A stretch of 64,000 nucleotides of DNA from positions 81,819 to 145,818 of the forward strand of contig CANHGM010000003.1 in assembly GCA_947460345.1 (NCBI GenBank), written 5' to 3'. Position 1 is the stretch's first letter. Each line of letters begins with the position of its first letter. This document shows positions 1-9,842 of the stretch, in pieces. Made by a program: the position numbers and the translations under genes. This DNA is from Bacteroidota bacterium. GTDB lineage: Bacteria; Bacteroidota; Bacteroidia; UKL13-3. A model generated the notes under the pieces. It saw nothing but the letters and a program-made list of their open reading frames with translations. It was not told the origin of the DNA and ran no database searches.

Positions 1-7
1 CAGCCTA

Positions 8-60
8 TAAAAAAACTCCATATCAATAAACATATATATTTGTTAATGAACATGGAGTTT
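8..60 (-). terminator. intrinsic terminator of the M1 peptidase gene
   Basis: The arms AAACTCCAT (13-21) and ATGGAGTTT (52-60) pair. Read on the minus strand the hairpin is followed directly by a run of seven T. It lies just past the stop of the minus-strand peptidase gene. The 30-nt loop itself contains a small AT palindrome. Confidence 0.75.
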
Positions 61-74
61 AATGTATATATTTT

Positions 75-3000
75 TTAGAATGCCCTATTGATACCCATCA
101 CCCATCTAAAGGCAATATTCTCAGTTCCGGCAGGAGCATTACTAATATATAATGGGCAATCAAACCTGATGGTTAATGGTTGAATTTCATCAAGTCTACC
201 AAAACGTTTAATAGTAACTGCCATGCCCAAACCCGCATCAGCTCTTACTGAACCCATTTGTTGTTTGCCTGCTAGATCTTGATACCATATCACACCCGCA
301 TCTCCAAAAAGATATGGCGTGATGTGTAAAAAGTTTCTAAGTCCTTTTGGTTTCCAATTGATTAGTCTATCAAATTCTAACTCAGCATTTATTGCAGTTC
401 CTGATTTTCCATTATATGCAGGCATTACAGTTCCATTTTTAATTTCAGGAGCTAGATACCCAGCATACCCTCTTAAATTCAACCCACCACCAAAATGAAA
501 ATGATTGATATCAGCTCCATATCCTTGCCAAGCGTTAGGCATGATTCCTATTGATCTGGTATATTTATTTTCAACCAATTCTTCTCCATTGGCTCCAGCT
601 AAATTCAATCTACTTTCAGGTGCTATATTTCCAGTTGAAAATTGTCCTATCCAACGTGTTTTCAAAGTCAACTTTTTAATTTGATTGGTATTAATTAACG
701 TTGCTCTTAATGAGGTATAATTATAATCACTAAACAATGATGGTGTTCTCAATTGCACATGATAATCGAGATTGGCTTTTTGCCAATTATATACTTTCGA
801 TCCTTTAAATCCTAGATTCAACACATTATTTAAAAAGCCGTTTTGCCATTCTGATTCTAAAGCATAATTTCTATCTATCAACTTATCTCTATATAAAGCT
901 TTTGCTTCCATATATACTTTCACACCGTTGTTTAATACTTTATCTACCATGATGTTATTCATATATAAACCATCTAAATATCTAGAACCTAAGCTTACAT
1001 ATTGGTTTTTGCCTATTTTATTTTTATAAGTAAACAGGTAATTTACAGGAGCTTTTTCATTTGCTACTTCATATTTCTTGTCTTTCATTAGACCTGTATT
1101 ATACCAAACAGTTGCCTCGAATATGTGCTTCATTTGCATATAATGGCCTCTTAAATTCAATCCTGCTTTTACACCATCAACTGCATTAAACCACAAGTCA
1201 GGTCTCCAATATATACGGTATCTATATAAGTCGTTAGGCTGACGAATTTGTGCATCAAACCTCAACTTCTTAGGGCATTTCCAACTGTTGTTTAAGTAAT
1301 TTACATCAGCCATTCTTCTGCTGGGATCAATCACTACATTTTTTAAAGGTGCTTTGGTAAAAATTAATGCTTCATAAGTCTCATTCAAATTATCCCAACC
1401 TTTCCAATATTGGTCTATTCCATTGGCAGGATATTTTTTCACAAAATAAGTGTTTCTTAAAATTGTCCATGAAGTGTCTCCATTCTTATCTATGGCTGCC
1501 AAATCTACTGGCATTTGCATGCGTTCGTTTCTTTTCACTTTCACCACATACGAGTACTTATATTCTTTAAACTGAGGGTCGCCTTGAACTTTACTTACTT
1601 TCTCAATGCTATAATCATTTCTTTTTGTGGTTTCCATCCATTGGTCAAAAAACCAGTTCAAATCTACATGTGTATATTGTATAATAGAATTTCTAAAATC
1701 TTCGAAGTAAGGATGGCAAATTTTCCATTGGTTAAAATAATGGCTCATGGCATCTCTAAACAATTCATCACCCAATACATATTCTAAATTCATCAACATG
1801 GTAGCTGTTTTATAGTATACATGTCTATAGCCTCCACCATGACCTAGAGCTCCATTAAACTGGTCACTATGGGTGTTAAGAGGTTCATCGTTTTCATTCA
1901 TAGCATCAGTCAAATAACCCATATATACATTGCTTACAATTACAGGATTTGTTTCTTTAAATTTATCATAATACTTATGCCCTGTTTTGCCTGAGATAGG
2001 ATATTCACCATCTAACCTTCTTAAACTCCAAGCGGTTAAAAACTGGGTAAATCCTTCGTCTAGAGCGGCTCTATAAGTTTCGTTACTACCTACCATTCCA
2101 AAGAACCAATTGTGACCTACTTCATGAGCTATTACCCCATGATTGCCCGGAGCCCAGCCACCATCAAGCGTGAGCATCGGGTATTCCATGCCATCGCGTG
2201 CATCAGCAGCCACCATCTTAGGATAAGCATACATTCCAAAATCAGTCGAGTAGCACTTCACCACTTTGGCTACAAAATCTGAAGTTTCTTGCCATCCCGG
2301 AGCATTAGGTTCTTGAGCCAATGCCACACATTTTACGCCATTCCATTCAGTTTCATGAATTCTGTATAATGGGTCGGCAGTCCAAGCAAAGTCGTGCACA
2401 TTGTCTGCATGAAATTTCCATGTTTTGGTTTTGCCATCAGCGGGGTTACAAGCATTCGGTATATATGGATTAGGCAATTTTGCAAAATTATTGATATCTA
2501 TTTTAGCTCTATATTCAGCTGGCAAAGCTTCATCAGGGTTTTGTAACAAGCCAGTAGCTTCAAGCACATAATGAGAAGGCAGATTCAATTCTACATCAAA
2601 CGAACCAAAGTCGCCATAAAATTCTTTACCTAAATGTTGGTCGGTTTCCCAGCCAAACTTAGCATCATACACACATATACGTGGATACCAATGCACACAG
2701 TCATAATGCTTAAAACCAAATGTTTTAAAAGTTTTCATACGTCTACGCATGCTACCAGTATCGAAATAGCTTTTGAACTTAATAGTGACTTGTATAGACT
2801 TACCTGGCAATATAGGTGCAGCTAAATGTATACGCATAATGGTATTGTCGAACATAGGTTTTACATCAGTTCTATCTATCGAAACGCTTTCAACTGCAGT
2901 ACCTAATTTTTGGGCTTCGTATTTGCCAAATTGAGATTTAACTCCGTTGGCTTTTTCTAATATAGCAGCATAACTTTCAGGTTGAAAAGCATTTTGGTAT

Positions 3001-3263
3001 AAGTGAAAATAAATATCGAATAAGGTGTCGGGTGAGTTGTTAAAGTATGTTAAAGTCTCCACAGCATCAACTATATCTGTTTGATCAGATAAGGTAGCGT
3101 TGATATTATAATGCACATCTTGTTGCCAATAGCCTGCTTTGGGAGAGCGGTTTTTCCAATAATATTGGTTGAAGGCATTGCGGTAGGAATTCTCTTGAGC
3201 CTGACAAATAGAGGCTACTAAAATCAATAGAAGCGTAATTTTTTTCTTCATTGTATGTTTCAT
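75..3263 (-). CDS. M1-family zinc metallopeptidase, exported
   Basis: A secreted aminopeptidase-type enzyme. The gluzincin signature is complete: HEVGH at residues 380-384 and the third zinc ligand Glu403 in the segment LDEGF, at the M1 spacing. GMEYP upstream resembles the GxMEN exopeptidase motif. A Sec signal (KKKITLLLILVASICQAQ) sits at the N-terminus. The last 350 residues contain beta-strand-rich stretches with NLRGYAGY, as in outer-membrane surface-antigen domains, so the enzyme is probably tied to the outer membrane. At 1062 residues it is longer than classical M1 enzymes because of this C-terminal half. The start may instead be the ATG at 3251 (MKKKITL), which gives a cleaner signal peptide. 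The gene stands alone, with a promoter at 3272 and its own terminator. Substrate unknown. Confidence 0.9.
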   Translation of the reverse strand: MKHTMKKKITLLLILVASICQAQENSYRNAFNQYYWKNRSPKAGYWQQDVHYNINATLSDQTDIVDAVETLTYFNNSPDTLFDIYFHLYQNAFQPESYAAILEKANGVKSQFGKYEAQKLGTAVESVSIDRTDVKPMFDNTIMRIHLAAPILPGKSIQVTIKFKSYFDTGSMRRRMKTFKTFGFKHYDCVHWYPRICVYDAKFGWETDQHLGKEFYGDFGSFDVELNLPSHYVLEATGLLQNPDEALPAEYRAKIDINNFAKLPNPYIPNACNPADGKTKTWKFHADNVHDFAWTADPLYRIHETEWNGVKCVALAQEPNAPGWQETSDFVAKVVKCYSTDFGMYAYPKMVAADARDGMEYPMLTLDGGWAPGNHGVIAHEVGHNWFFGMVGSNETYRAALDEGFTQFLTAWSLRRLDGEYPISGKTGHKYYDKFKETNPVIVSNVYMGYLTDAMNENDEPLNTHSDQFNGALGHGGGYRHVYYKTATMLMNLEYVLGDELFRDAMSHYFNQWKICHPYFEDFRNSIIQYTHVDLNWFFDQWMETTKRNDYSIEKVSKVQGDPQFKEYKYSYVVKVKRNERMQMPVDLAAIDKNGDTSWTILRNTYFVKKYPANGIDQYWKGWDNLNETYEALIFTKAPLKNVVIDPSRRMADVNYLNNSWKCPKKLRFDAQIRQPNDLYRYRIYWRPDLWFNAVDGVKAGLNLRGHYMQMKHIFEATVWYNTGLMKDKKYEVANEKAPVNYLFTYKNKIGKNQYVSLGSRYLDGLYMNNIMVDKVLNNGVKVYMEAKALYRDKLIDRNYALESEWQNGFLNNVLNLGFKGSKVYNWQKANLDYHVQLRTPSLFSDYNYTSLRATLINTNQIKKLTLKTRWIGQFSTGNIAPESRLNLAGANGEELVENKYTRSIGIMPNAWQGYGADINHFHFGGGLNLRGYAGYLAPEIKNGTVMPAYNGKSGTAINAELEFDRLINWKPKGLRNFLHITPYLFGDAGVIWYQDLAGKQQMGSVRADAGLGMAVTIKRFGRLDEIQPLTIRFDCPLYISNAPAGTENIAFRWVMGINRAF

Positions 3264-3271
3264 TCGATGGG

Positions 3272-3283
3272 CAAATATATTTG
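3272..3283 (-). promoter_or_regulatory. -7 promoter box (TATATTTG) of the M1 peptidase
   Basis: CAAATATATTTG is a perfect 12-bp palindrome. Read on the minus strand it contains TATATTTG, matching the Bacteroidota -7 consensus TAnnTTTG, 8 nt upstream of the first possible start codon. No good -33 TTTG is visible at the expected distance. Confidence 0.55.
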
Positions 3284-3330
3284 AAACTGGGCGAATTGTG
3301 GTATGGGAGGAGGGAATAAGTTTTTTGAAG

Positions 3331-3461
3331 TATGATGCCTCGAATGATGCTTCGCATTTTTAGTTATGATGCCTCGAATGTATGAATGATGCTTCGCTTT
3401 TGATGTTGTGTTGCCACGAATGCACGAATGTTTTAATTTAATAATTAATGCTTCGCATTTG
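3331..3461. repeat. degenerate direct repeat, TGATGCCTCGAATG / ATGCTTCGC units
   Basis: TATGATGCCTCGAATG occurs at 3331-3346 and again at 3365-3380. The related unit ATGATGCTTCGC follows at 3344-3355 and 3386-3397, and TTAATGCTTCGCATTT at 3445-3460. The two units share a core and seem to derive from one ancestral element. There is no coding potential. The array interleaves with the CACGAATGCACGAATG repeats listed next. Confidence 0.7.
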
Positions 3462-3538
3462 TTGTTGCCACGAATGCACGAATGGTTTGTATGAATAGTT
3501 TTTTAAGTAATACTATTAATCCCATGAATGCACGATGG
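3411..3538 (+). repeat. REP-like dispersed repeat, two exact copies and one decayed
   Basis: TTGCCACGAATGCACGAATG is present exactly at 3411-3430 and 3465-3484. A decayed copy (CCCATGAATGCACGATGG) is at 3521-3538. Related copies lie on the far side of the next two genes at 7135 and 7243. Within a unit CACGAATG is nearly duplicated (CACGAATG CACGAATG). Copies are irregularly spaced and intergenic, which fits a dispersed REP-type element and not a CRISPR. Confidence 0.8.
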
Positions 3539-3805
3539 TTAATATGATTAATTTTTTTCATGAGCATTTATCCGCTCTGAAAACATATTGGGGAATATCC
3601 AAAATTGTTCAAATAGATTTCCAGGACTATACATCATAATAACTGAATCAATTCCCTCAAGTGATTTTAACAAATTAATTTAGAAATTAGAATAAAAGGA
3701 ATTTAATCAAAAAAATATAGTTTGTTTGTAGTACTAATAAATTCGTATTTTTACACACTTAATGCTTAATAAAATTTTATTCTATTAATTCACCTCTACT
3801 TTTAT
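3539..3805. other. AT-rich intergenic stretch with a weak promoter for the next gene
   Basis: No ORF or RNA gene is visible. TTTG at 3725-3728, then 17 nt, then TATTTTTA at 3746-3753, approaches the Bacteroidota promoter (the last base of the -7 box is off) and would serve the gene starting at 3806. Nothing else is recognised. Confidence 0.35.
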
Positions 3806-5434
3806 ATGAGAATCTTTATATTTATTTTTTTTATCTTTTTTACTTATTTTAAAAGTACAGCACAAACAGCTGGCTCAGGTACGCTTTCAACTATTGAATC
3901 TTTGGTCCAAAAAGAAATTGAAAATTCTAAGCAAGTAGGTGAGTTAAATCGTAAACATGCAGATACTTATATATCAGAAGACCTTAAACAAAAACGTTTA
4001 ATTGAGGAATTAGCTGATTTAGAAAAAAAGAAAAGTGATAATGATGAGGCTGTAAAAGGATTGATGCAGGCTAAACTTGATGAAATAGAGAACGGCCAAG
4101 CATGGAAAAATAGAAGAGCCTCCGCTCAGAGTGGTTGGAAAGAAAAAAATCCTGGGGCATGCGGTGCAGGTGGCCCACCTCCAATTTGCCCTGTAGACCA
4201 TTGGTATAGGGTGTCTGTGAGTGAAGCTATGGCTGAATATAATGCTTTAGTTGAAAAGGAATTAGACAAAGTGAGAAACCAAACCACTAAGTACGACAAA
4301 CCACTTTCAAACAAAAGAGCTGAACTTCAAGACTTTCAATTTGGAGAGAATGAATTTTATAAAAAGAGAAAGCAGTTGACTGAAGATATGAATAAACTGA
4401 CCAGTGAAAATACAGATATAAGAGAAGAAATTGCCAAACTAAGTAAAGTATATGTAACTAAAATTGAAGCTGAAATAAAAAGTACCCAAAACGCTTATAT
4501 TAGAGATTTGATGAATGAAATAGCTACAAGCCATTATACCATTGTTAAAATTGGAATTATTGAAGTTAAAATTATAGAATTGAATGAGGAAGAAAGAAAA
4601 GCAGAAGCTGATTTGAGAGATAAACTTACTAAACAAAACGACAAGAAAATAGAGGAACAAAAAAACTTAGCATTGCTTAAAAGCAACGAGTTAATTGATT
4701 TAGAAACAAATACTAACGCTAAGGTTTCAGAATTGAATACCAAACTAGCAAAAAGTAAAAGAGAGTTATATGATATAGAACAAGACTTAAAATTAACTGA
4801 TTTATCGATAGATAGAAAGAACAATTTAGAAGCAAGAAAAAGTGATTTATCTAGTTTAATTGGTTCTATTGAAAGTCAAATTGAAAGTTTAAATAGCAAT
4901 TATATATCAAAGAAAAGTGTTTTAGATGGTGAGATTTTAAAGCATAAAAACGAAAGTTGGAATTTGTTAGTAAACCTTCCATCTTTGATAACTAAAGCAG
5001 TTGAGGCGTTAAAAGAAGCATATACAGTTAAAAGAGAAATACTTGAAGATGCACTAGCTGGAAGAAAAGCCAAATTAATTACCGTAAATGAAAATATTCC
5101 GCTCCAAAAAGATATATTTAGAAAAAAAGCAAAAGCATATGCCGATTTAGTAGAACCAGAAAGGATAAGACTAATGGATGCCTGTAAAGAAAGTGGTGCC
5201 TCATGTTGGGGAAGCGATATAACAGGGAAAATATGGCAACACACCAATATGTTACTAGATTGTGCAGCAAGCGTTGAAAATAAAAGCATTATGTATACAG
5301 GTTGTGAAGAAGCTTCAAGTCATTACAACAGTTATTATCAATCTTTAATGAGTGGCGTTTCAGATGAAGATCTTGGCAAATTAATAAGAAGCAATCCTTC
5401 AAATCAATATAAAAAAATACTCGAAAAATTTTAA
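3806..5434 (+). CDS. exported coiled-coil protein with six cysteines, unknown function
   Basis: I do not recognise this family. It has a Sec signal (very hydrophobic residues 2-14, then KSTAQ before TAGSG), so it is probably periplasmic. Most of residues 25-450 is charged, Lys/Glu/Leu-rich heptad-like sequence, predicted as long coiled coil. Two features interrupt it: a Gly/Pro/Cys segment near residue 115 (GACGAGGPPPICP) and a C-terminal region with DACKESGASCWG and, further on, two more Cys. The six Cys fall in three close pairs, which suggests disulfides. The stop is 5 nt before the start of the next gene, so the two are surely co-transcribed. Both are flanked by REP-like repeats. A structural or tethering role in the envelope is a guess. 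Confidence 0.8.
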   Translation: MRIFIFIFFIFFTYFKSTAQTAGSGTLSTIESLVQKEIENSKQVGELNRKHADTYISEDLKQKRLIEELADLEKKKSDNDEAVKGLMQAKLDEIENGQAWKNRRASAQSGWKEKNPGACGAGGPPPICPVDHWYRVSVSEAMAEYNALVEKELDKVRNQTTKYDKPLSNKRAELQDFQFGENEFYKKRKQLTEDMNKLTSENTDIREEIAKLSKVYVTKIEAEIKSTQNAYIRDLMNEIATSHYTIVKIGIIEVKIIELNEEERKAEADLRDKLTKQNDKKIEEQKNLALLKSNELIDLETNTNAKVSELNTKLAKSKRELYDIEQDLKLTDLSIDRKNNLEARKSDLSSLIGSIESQIESLNSNYISKKSVLDGEILKHKNESWNLLVNLPSLITKAVEALKEAYTVKREILEDALAGRKAKLITVNENIPLQKDIFRKKAKAYADLVEPERIRLMDACKESGASCWGSDITGKIWQHTNMLLDCAASVENKSIMYTGCEEASSHYNSYYQSLMSGVSDEDLGKLIRSNPSNQYKKILEKF

Positions 5435-5439
5435 TATAT

Positions 5440-7065
5440 ATGAATCTTAAAAAAACTACTTTAAATATTTTTTTAGTGTTAGTAACTAGCTTTAGTTTTA
5501 GTCAAGAAATTTCATTTGAGCAAAAAAAGCAAAAAATTGAGTATCAAATTAAACAAAATCTTTGGGATGAGATTTTAATCACTGCACCTGATTTAATCAT
5601 TGAAGATCCAACAAAGGGTGATGGTTATTATTACACTTCAATGGCTTTCTTTAAACTTGGCAATAAAGATAAAGCCCTAAAATATATAGAAAAAGCAACC
5701 CTTTTTGCTGATGAAGAGTTGAGTAAAAAAATCAATTCATTAAAATCAAATTTTGAGGCACAAGATCAAGTAAAAGTATATATTAAAAATGCTCAGCATT
5801 ATGAAGCACAAGGGGAAACAGCTTTAGAGGCAAACGAATGGTTATCAGCTTGGAAATTAGACAAAAAAAACACAGAAATGGCTTTGAATGCAGTTGATCT
5901 TTTTATAGATATGAACGAATACGAAAAGGCAATAGAAATATTAAATAGTCCAGAACTGAGCAACGACCCAGAAACGAAAGAATTATTAGACAAAATTAAT
6001 CATACGCCTAAAATGATTAAAATAAATGGTTATAACAATTCTATGAAATTAGGTGACAATTATTTTAATACAAATAATTTTGAACAAGCCAAAGCATACT
6101 ATGAAAAAGCCTTAAGTTACCAAAACTACGATCAGGATGCTTTAAACAAAATTGAAAAAACAAAAGAGGAAATAGTTTGGCAAAAAGCACAAAAGAGTAA
6201 TTATGTTGAAGATATTGAAAAATATGTAGACACCTATCCAATAGGGAAATACTCAAAAGACGCTAATGATATCATTAAAAGAAGTTATAATGTGATTGCA
6301 GAAAAGTTTTATTTAGAAAAAAACCAGACACGGCTTGAAGAATTTTATCAAAAACACTTAAATAGGTTTAGAAGTGAATATGAAGCAAAAACTATTAAAA
6401 ATTTACTTGAAAAATTTTATTTCGAAAAAGCTGAATCTGAATATCTTCTTAAAAACTGGTCTGTTGCAAAAGATTATTATACCAAATATATAATTTTATC
6501 GCCATTAGGTTCAAATGCAAATGCATCAAAAAAACGAATTAAAAAATCTCAACGCAAGATGAACCAAACTGATGCTGATTTTTTCTTATATACTTATGAT
6601 GTTCAAAGTCCGATAGGAATAAGCTTTGGCGATTTATATAGAGATAATTTAGGTTATTATATCAATTTTAAAATGAATGGAGATATATTTAAAGGATTAA
6701 ATGTATTATATAAAATTGATAACCAAGGTGTTTCTGACTCTCCATGGGATATGAAAACAACTGGTAAAACAGTAGATGGCAATATATCTTTATCAGGTGG
6801 TGCTACTTTTAAATTAGCTTATCCTTTGTGGGGATATGTTGGAATAGGATTGGGATATTATCCTAAATATGTTGAAGTTGATGAATTTTTAAGTAATGGT
6901 GATTTTTATGAAACTGTTTGGATGAAAAACACAGATGAAAGTAAATTTAGTATTAACCCAGAAGCAGGATTAAAACTAAAGCTGGGTGAAAGTTTAGTGT
7001 TAAAATATGGAGTAAAATATCAGAAAGAAATCATTCATCAGTTTGGACTTGGATTTCAATTTTAA
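5440..7065 (+). CDS. TPR-repeat envelope protein with C-terminal beta-barrel-like domain
   Basis: Residues 1-21 form a Sec signal ending SFS-Q. Residues 25-380 are helical with TPR-like units, for example GDGYYYTSMAFFKLGNKDKA and GDNYFNTNNFEQAKAYYEKA. From about residue 395 the sequence changes to alternating polar/aromatic strands rich in Gly and Tyr, and ends in GLGFQF. A terminal Phe after an amphipathic strand is the usual outer-membrane barrel insertion signal. I infer an outer-membrane protein with a periplasmic TPR arm. It follows the coiled-coil gene by 5 nt, so the pair may act together, with the TPR region a candidate docking surface. Exact function unknown. Confidence 0.8.
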   Translation: MNLKKTTLNIFLVLVTSFSFSQEISFEQKKQKIEYQIKQNLWDEILITAPDLIIEDPTKGDGYYYTSMAFFKLGNKDKALKYIEKATLFADEELSKKINSLKSNFEAQDQVKVYIKNAQHYEAQGETALEANEWLSAWKLDKKNTEMALNAVDLFIDMNEYEKAIEILNSPELSNDPETKELLDKINHTPKMIKINGYNNSMKLGDNYFNTNNFEQAKAYYEKALSYQNYDQDALNKIEKTKEEIVWQKAQKSNYVEDIEKYVDTYPIGKYSKDANDIIKRSYNVIAEKFYLEKNQTRLEEFYQKHLNRFRSEYEAKTIKNLLEKFYFEKAESEYLLKNWSVAKDYYTKYIILSPLGSNANASKKRIKKSQRKMNQTDADFFLYTYDVQSPIGISFGDLYRDNLGYYINFKMNGDIFKGLNVLYKIDNQGVSDSPWDMKTTGKTVDGNISLSGGATFKLAYPLWGYVGIGLGYYPKYVEVDEFLSNGDFYETVWMKNTDESKFSINPEAGLKLKLGESLVLKYGVKYQKEIIHQFGLGFQF

Positions 7066-7134
7066 AAATTAACTTTTTTGCCTCGAATACTCTAATAAAT
7101 TAATTTAAGTATATAATTTTATGTATTAATTTTT

Positions 7135-7260
7135 TTGCCACGAGTGCACAAATGATATTTATTTATTTATTTTTTGATTCATAAGCTATTATAAAAAAAA
7201 CGACATAAACTTAGGGCATATTTATACAAAAAAAACAACACTATTCGTGCATTCGTGGCA
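7135..7260. repeat. REP-like repeat copies in inverted orientation
   Basis: A plus-oriented copy, TTGCCACGAGTGCACAAATG, is at 7135-7154. An inverted copy, ATTCGTGCATTCGTGGCA, is at 7243-7260. They match the element at 3411 and 3465 and lie between two convergent genes, where the pair could fold into a long stem-loop and act as a transcription barrier. No other terminator is visible here. Confidence 0.75.
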
Positions 7261-7277
7261 TTACATTACCTTAGTGG

Positions 7278-9782
7278 CTAAAACTGCCACCTATTCCTCA
7301 CTGGGTCAAAATATTCAATTGAAAACTTAAATCCCCGGCCTACAAAATCGCCATTCGTAACTCCATATGCTGAATATACACCCAACCTAAACGATCGGCC
7401 TAATACCTTGATGGCTTTCTCTAGCCCTATAAAAACCTCAGCATGTGTTTTCTTCACTTCAGGTGCATATAAAAAAGCAGCCCCAGCCACTTCATTCAAT
7501 TTTAATTTCTTAAACAATGGAATCTTATTGGTGAAATATCCATTAAATCTATGGTAATAATGCCCCTCTAAAAACAAGTTAAAAGTAGGGAATGATGAAT
7601 CGAGGAGTTGATAGGTTTGCAACGGATTGGTAAACAAATATGGGTCGCCTTTTCTGTGGTATTTATAGTCTATCAAATACACTTTGCTCGTATTTAAAAA
7701 AGTTCCAGTTTTGATGTTGTACTCCGCATTGCCAAGCAATTTCATACTAAACTTTTGCCTGATTTGAAACTCTACATAATCAAAATTGACGATGCTATTC
7801 ACTATATCTGGAATGCCTTTTCTATACCTGATTTGAAACATCGGCCACCTACTTCCTAATATGATTTTTTCTTTAGGCTCTCTCAAATATAATTGATGGG
7901 GCGTATATCTTAATCTAACTTCTCCTGTGAATGCATTATATGTATTAAAATCTACTGGTTTTCCTTTCACGCCATATAAAGTATCAAAAGCTGTTTGAAA
8001 CCCGTATTTAACCACACTTTGTCTGGTAGAGAGTTGCATATACCCTGATAAATATAACCCATTTACCAACTCAATGGTATTATCAATATTGATAAATTTA
8101 TGCTCATAAAAATTGGTCGATTTAAACACATTTAAATAGGCATCATAAGGAAAAATCAAATCAAACTGGCTTCCTACATTCACACTCAGTTCCCCTCGTT
8201 TGATGGGGTTATATACCCAATCAAATCCTAGACTTCCCTTCACATCTTTATATTTAAAACCATAGCTTAAATTAGGACTGGTAGAAATCACTCTTCGGTT
8301 TTTAAACTTCTTGTAATAGTTAAAATTCAATACCACTCTAGGTCCACCCAATACTACGCCATTAAAAAAACTATTCAAAAACATCTCAGCTACCGACTGA
8401 AAACTATAATATTCTTGTTTCTTTCTGTTTACATGCGACTGCCCCCACCACATCACATTCCAAAAAGTGACTCTATTGGTAACTGAGTCGATACTGTCTA
8501 AATATTCTTTTCGCTCGTGTGCCATTTTTATACTATCACTATAATTCATGGCTTGAATTTCTTTTACATTTAATGGAACTGCCCTAACACTGTCCCACCA
8601 AGTATTTGTCTTGTCGTAAGCATCATCTTTAGCACTCATCAATTCATCTCCAAAAAACTTTTTAGGAAATTCAGGGTTTATTTTAAAATCACTTTGTATA
8701 CATATAGTTCTGCCTTCTGTGGTTTTTTTGCCCACCTTTCTGGTATATATATATTCTTGTTTGGGCAATAACATCAAACTATCATTATATAATATATAGT
8801 CTTGTTTTATTTGCATAGAATGAAACTCATTCAACTTGCTTCCTTCTATTGATAAATTTATCCTATATATACTCCATAAACTATCAACTATATATATATC
8901 ACCACTAAAAAGTGCATTGCCCATTGCCCTAGGTGTGACTTTGATTTTATAGATACCTAATCCATTTTCATAATAAAATCCTTTCAAATCAAATTTGTAT
9001 GAAAGGGTTGCCAACGGACTCAGAGGCGATAGAAACGTATTCTCGCTAAGCCCTCTGTTTTGTATGGTAGATTTATAAAAATTAAACTCTGCTTCTGTAG
9101 TGGTCAGGTAAAACAGGTTTTGTTTTTGACCGACAATCTTTCCCGCTTCCTTTATCTCTTTTATTTTATTGGGAAACTGCCAATACCGTATATATTGAAA
9201 TTCGGCAATATTGATATCTGGCCTAGTGGTATCAGGTAACAATGCCCTAATAGAGTCTTCAAAACTAGTAGCCTTTTTCTTCTTTTTATTGGTTTCGTCG
9301 CTGGCTCTTATATATATCTTGCTTTCTAAACTTTGTATCTGTTTAAGCCAATATTCACGTTTCTGAATGGCATTCTTCATTATCTCCATTCCTCTGTCTT
9401 TTTTATTAGATTTTACATTCACATTGGCAAGCTCCTTAGATTCGGGTATCAGTACAATTTTTCTAAACACATCTTGGTGCAAGGCCAAGTTCATTTGAGT
9501 TTGCTTAAATCCTAAATAATTAAAAACAATGGTATATAACCCTTCTTGCAATCTTAATTTAAACTCGCCTTTGGCATTGCTTCTAGTTACTTCTTCTTCC
9601 ATACGGGCACTCACCTGCACGCCTTGTAATGGCATACCTAAAGAATCTGAAACAATTCCTCTAAGTGTATAATAATTTTGAGCTGAAATATGTGAGGTTA
9701 CCATCAAAAAAAACAATATATATACTACCCGTTTTACCGAATGATATTTATATATATTGATTTTCTCTGTTTTTAAAAACAT
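7278..9782 (-). CDS. DUF5686 / carboxypeptidase-regulatory-like domain protein, outer membrane
   Basis: After an N-terminal hydrophobic signal (VYILFFLMVTSHISAQ, about residues 20-35), residues 38-115 form a CarboxypepD_reg-like Ig fold (TLRGIVSDSLGMPLQGVQVSA then GEFKLRLQEGLYTIVFNYLGF), as in the N-terminus of SusC-type proteins. The remaining 700 residues match the Bacteroidota DUF5686 architecture and look like an outer-membrane barrel, ending in an aromatic pair (RWQF). Family function is unknown. The length of 834 residues is normal. The start is uncertain because some 17 residues precede the signal. It lies 60 bp downstream of alaS on the same strand with no obvious terminator between, so read-through is possible. 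Confidence 0.85.
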   Translation of the reverse strand: MFLKTEKINIYKYHSVKRVVYILFFLMVTSHISAQNYYTLRGIVSDSLGMPLQGVQVSARMEEEVTRSNAKGEFKLRLQEGLYTIVFNYLGFKQTQMNLALHQDVFRKIVLIPESKELANVNVKSNKKDRGMEIMKNAIQKREYWLKQIQSLESKIYIRASDETNKKKKKATSFEDSIRALLPDTTRPDINIAEFQYIRYWQFPNKIKEIKEAGKIVGQKQNLFYLTTTEAEFNFYKSTIQNRGLSENTFLSPLSPLATLSYKFDLKGFYYENGLGIYKIKVTPRAMGNALFSGDIYIVDSLWSIYRINLSIEGSKLNEFHSMQIKQDYILYNDSLMLLPKQEYIYTRKVGKKTTEGRTICIQSDFKINPEFPKKFFGDELMSAKDDAYDKTNTWWDSVRAVPLNVKEIQAMNYSDSIKMAHERKEYLDSIDSVTNRVTFWNVMWWGQSHVNRKKQEYYSFQSVAEMFLNSFFNGVVLGGPRVVLNFNYYKKFKNRRVISTSPNLSYGFKYKDVKGSLGFDWVYNPIKRGELSVNVGSQFDLIFPYDAYLNVFKSTNFYEHKFINIDNTIELVNGLYLSGYMQLSTRQSVVKYGFQTAFDTLYGVKGKPVDFNTYNAFTGEVRLRYTPHQLYLREPKEKIILGSRWPMFQIRYRKGIPDIVNSIVNFDYVEFQIRQKFSMKLLGNAEYNIKTGTFLNTSKVYLIDYKYHRKGDPYLFTNPLQTYQLLDSSFPTFNLFLEGHYYHRFNGYFTNKIPLFKKLKLNEVAGAAFLYAPEVKKTHAEVFIGLEKAIKVLGRSFRLGVYSAYGVTNGDFVGRGFKFSIEYFDPVRNRWQF

Positions 9783-9842
9783 ATGTTACCTTAACGATAA
9801 AATATTTTTTTTATTACATCACTCCTCTCAAGCATAAATAGT

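Noticed and set aside
3411..3538. Possible CRISPR array from the spaced CACGAATG repeats
   Set aside because: Copies are few, of unequal spacing, partly decayed and also present inverted elsewhere; there are no cas genes.
4900..5289. 129-residue ORF antisense to the coiled-coil gene
   Set aside because: Ser/Leu/Ile-rich composition is what Lys/Glu coiled coil yields in reverse; no start signals.
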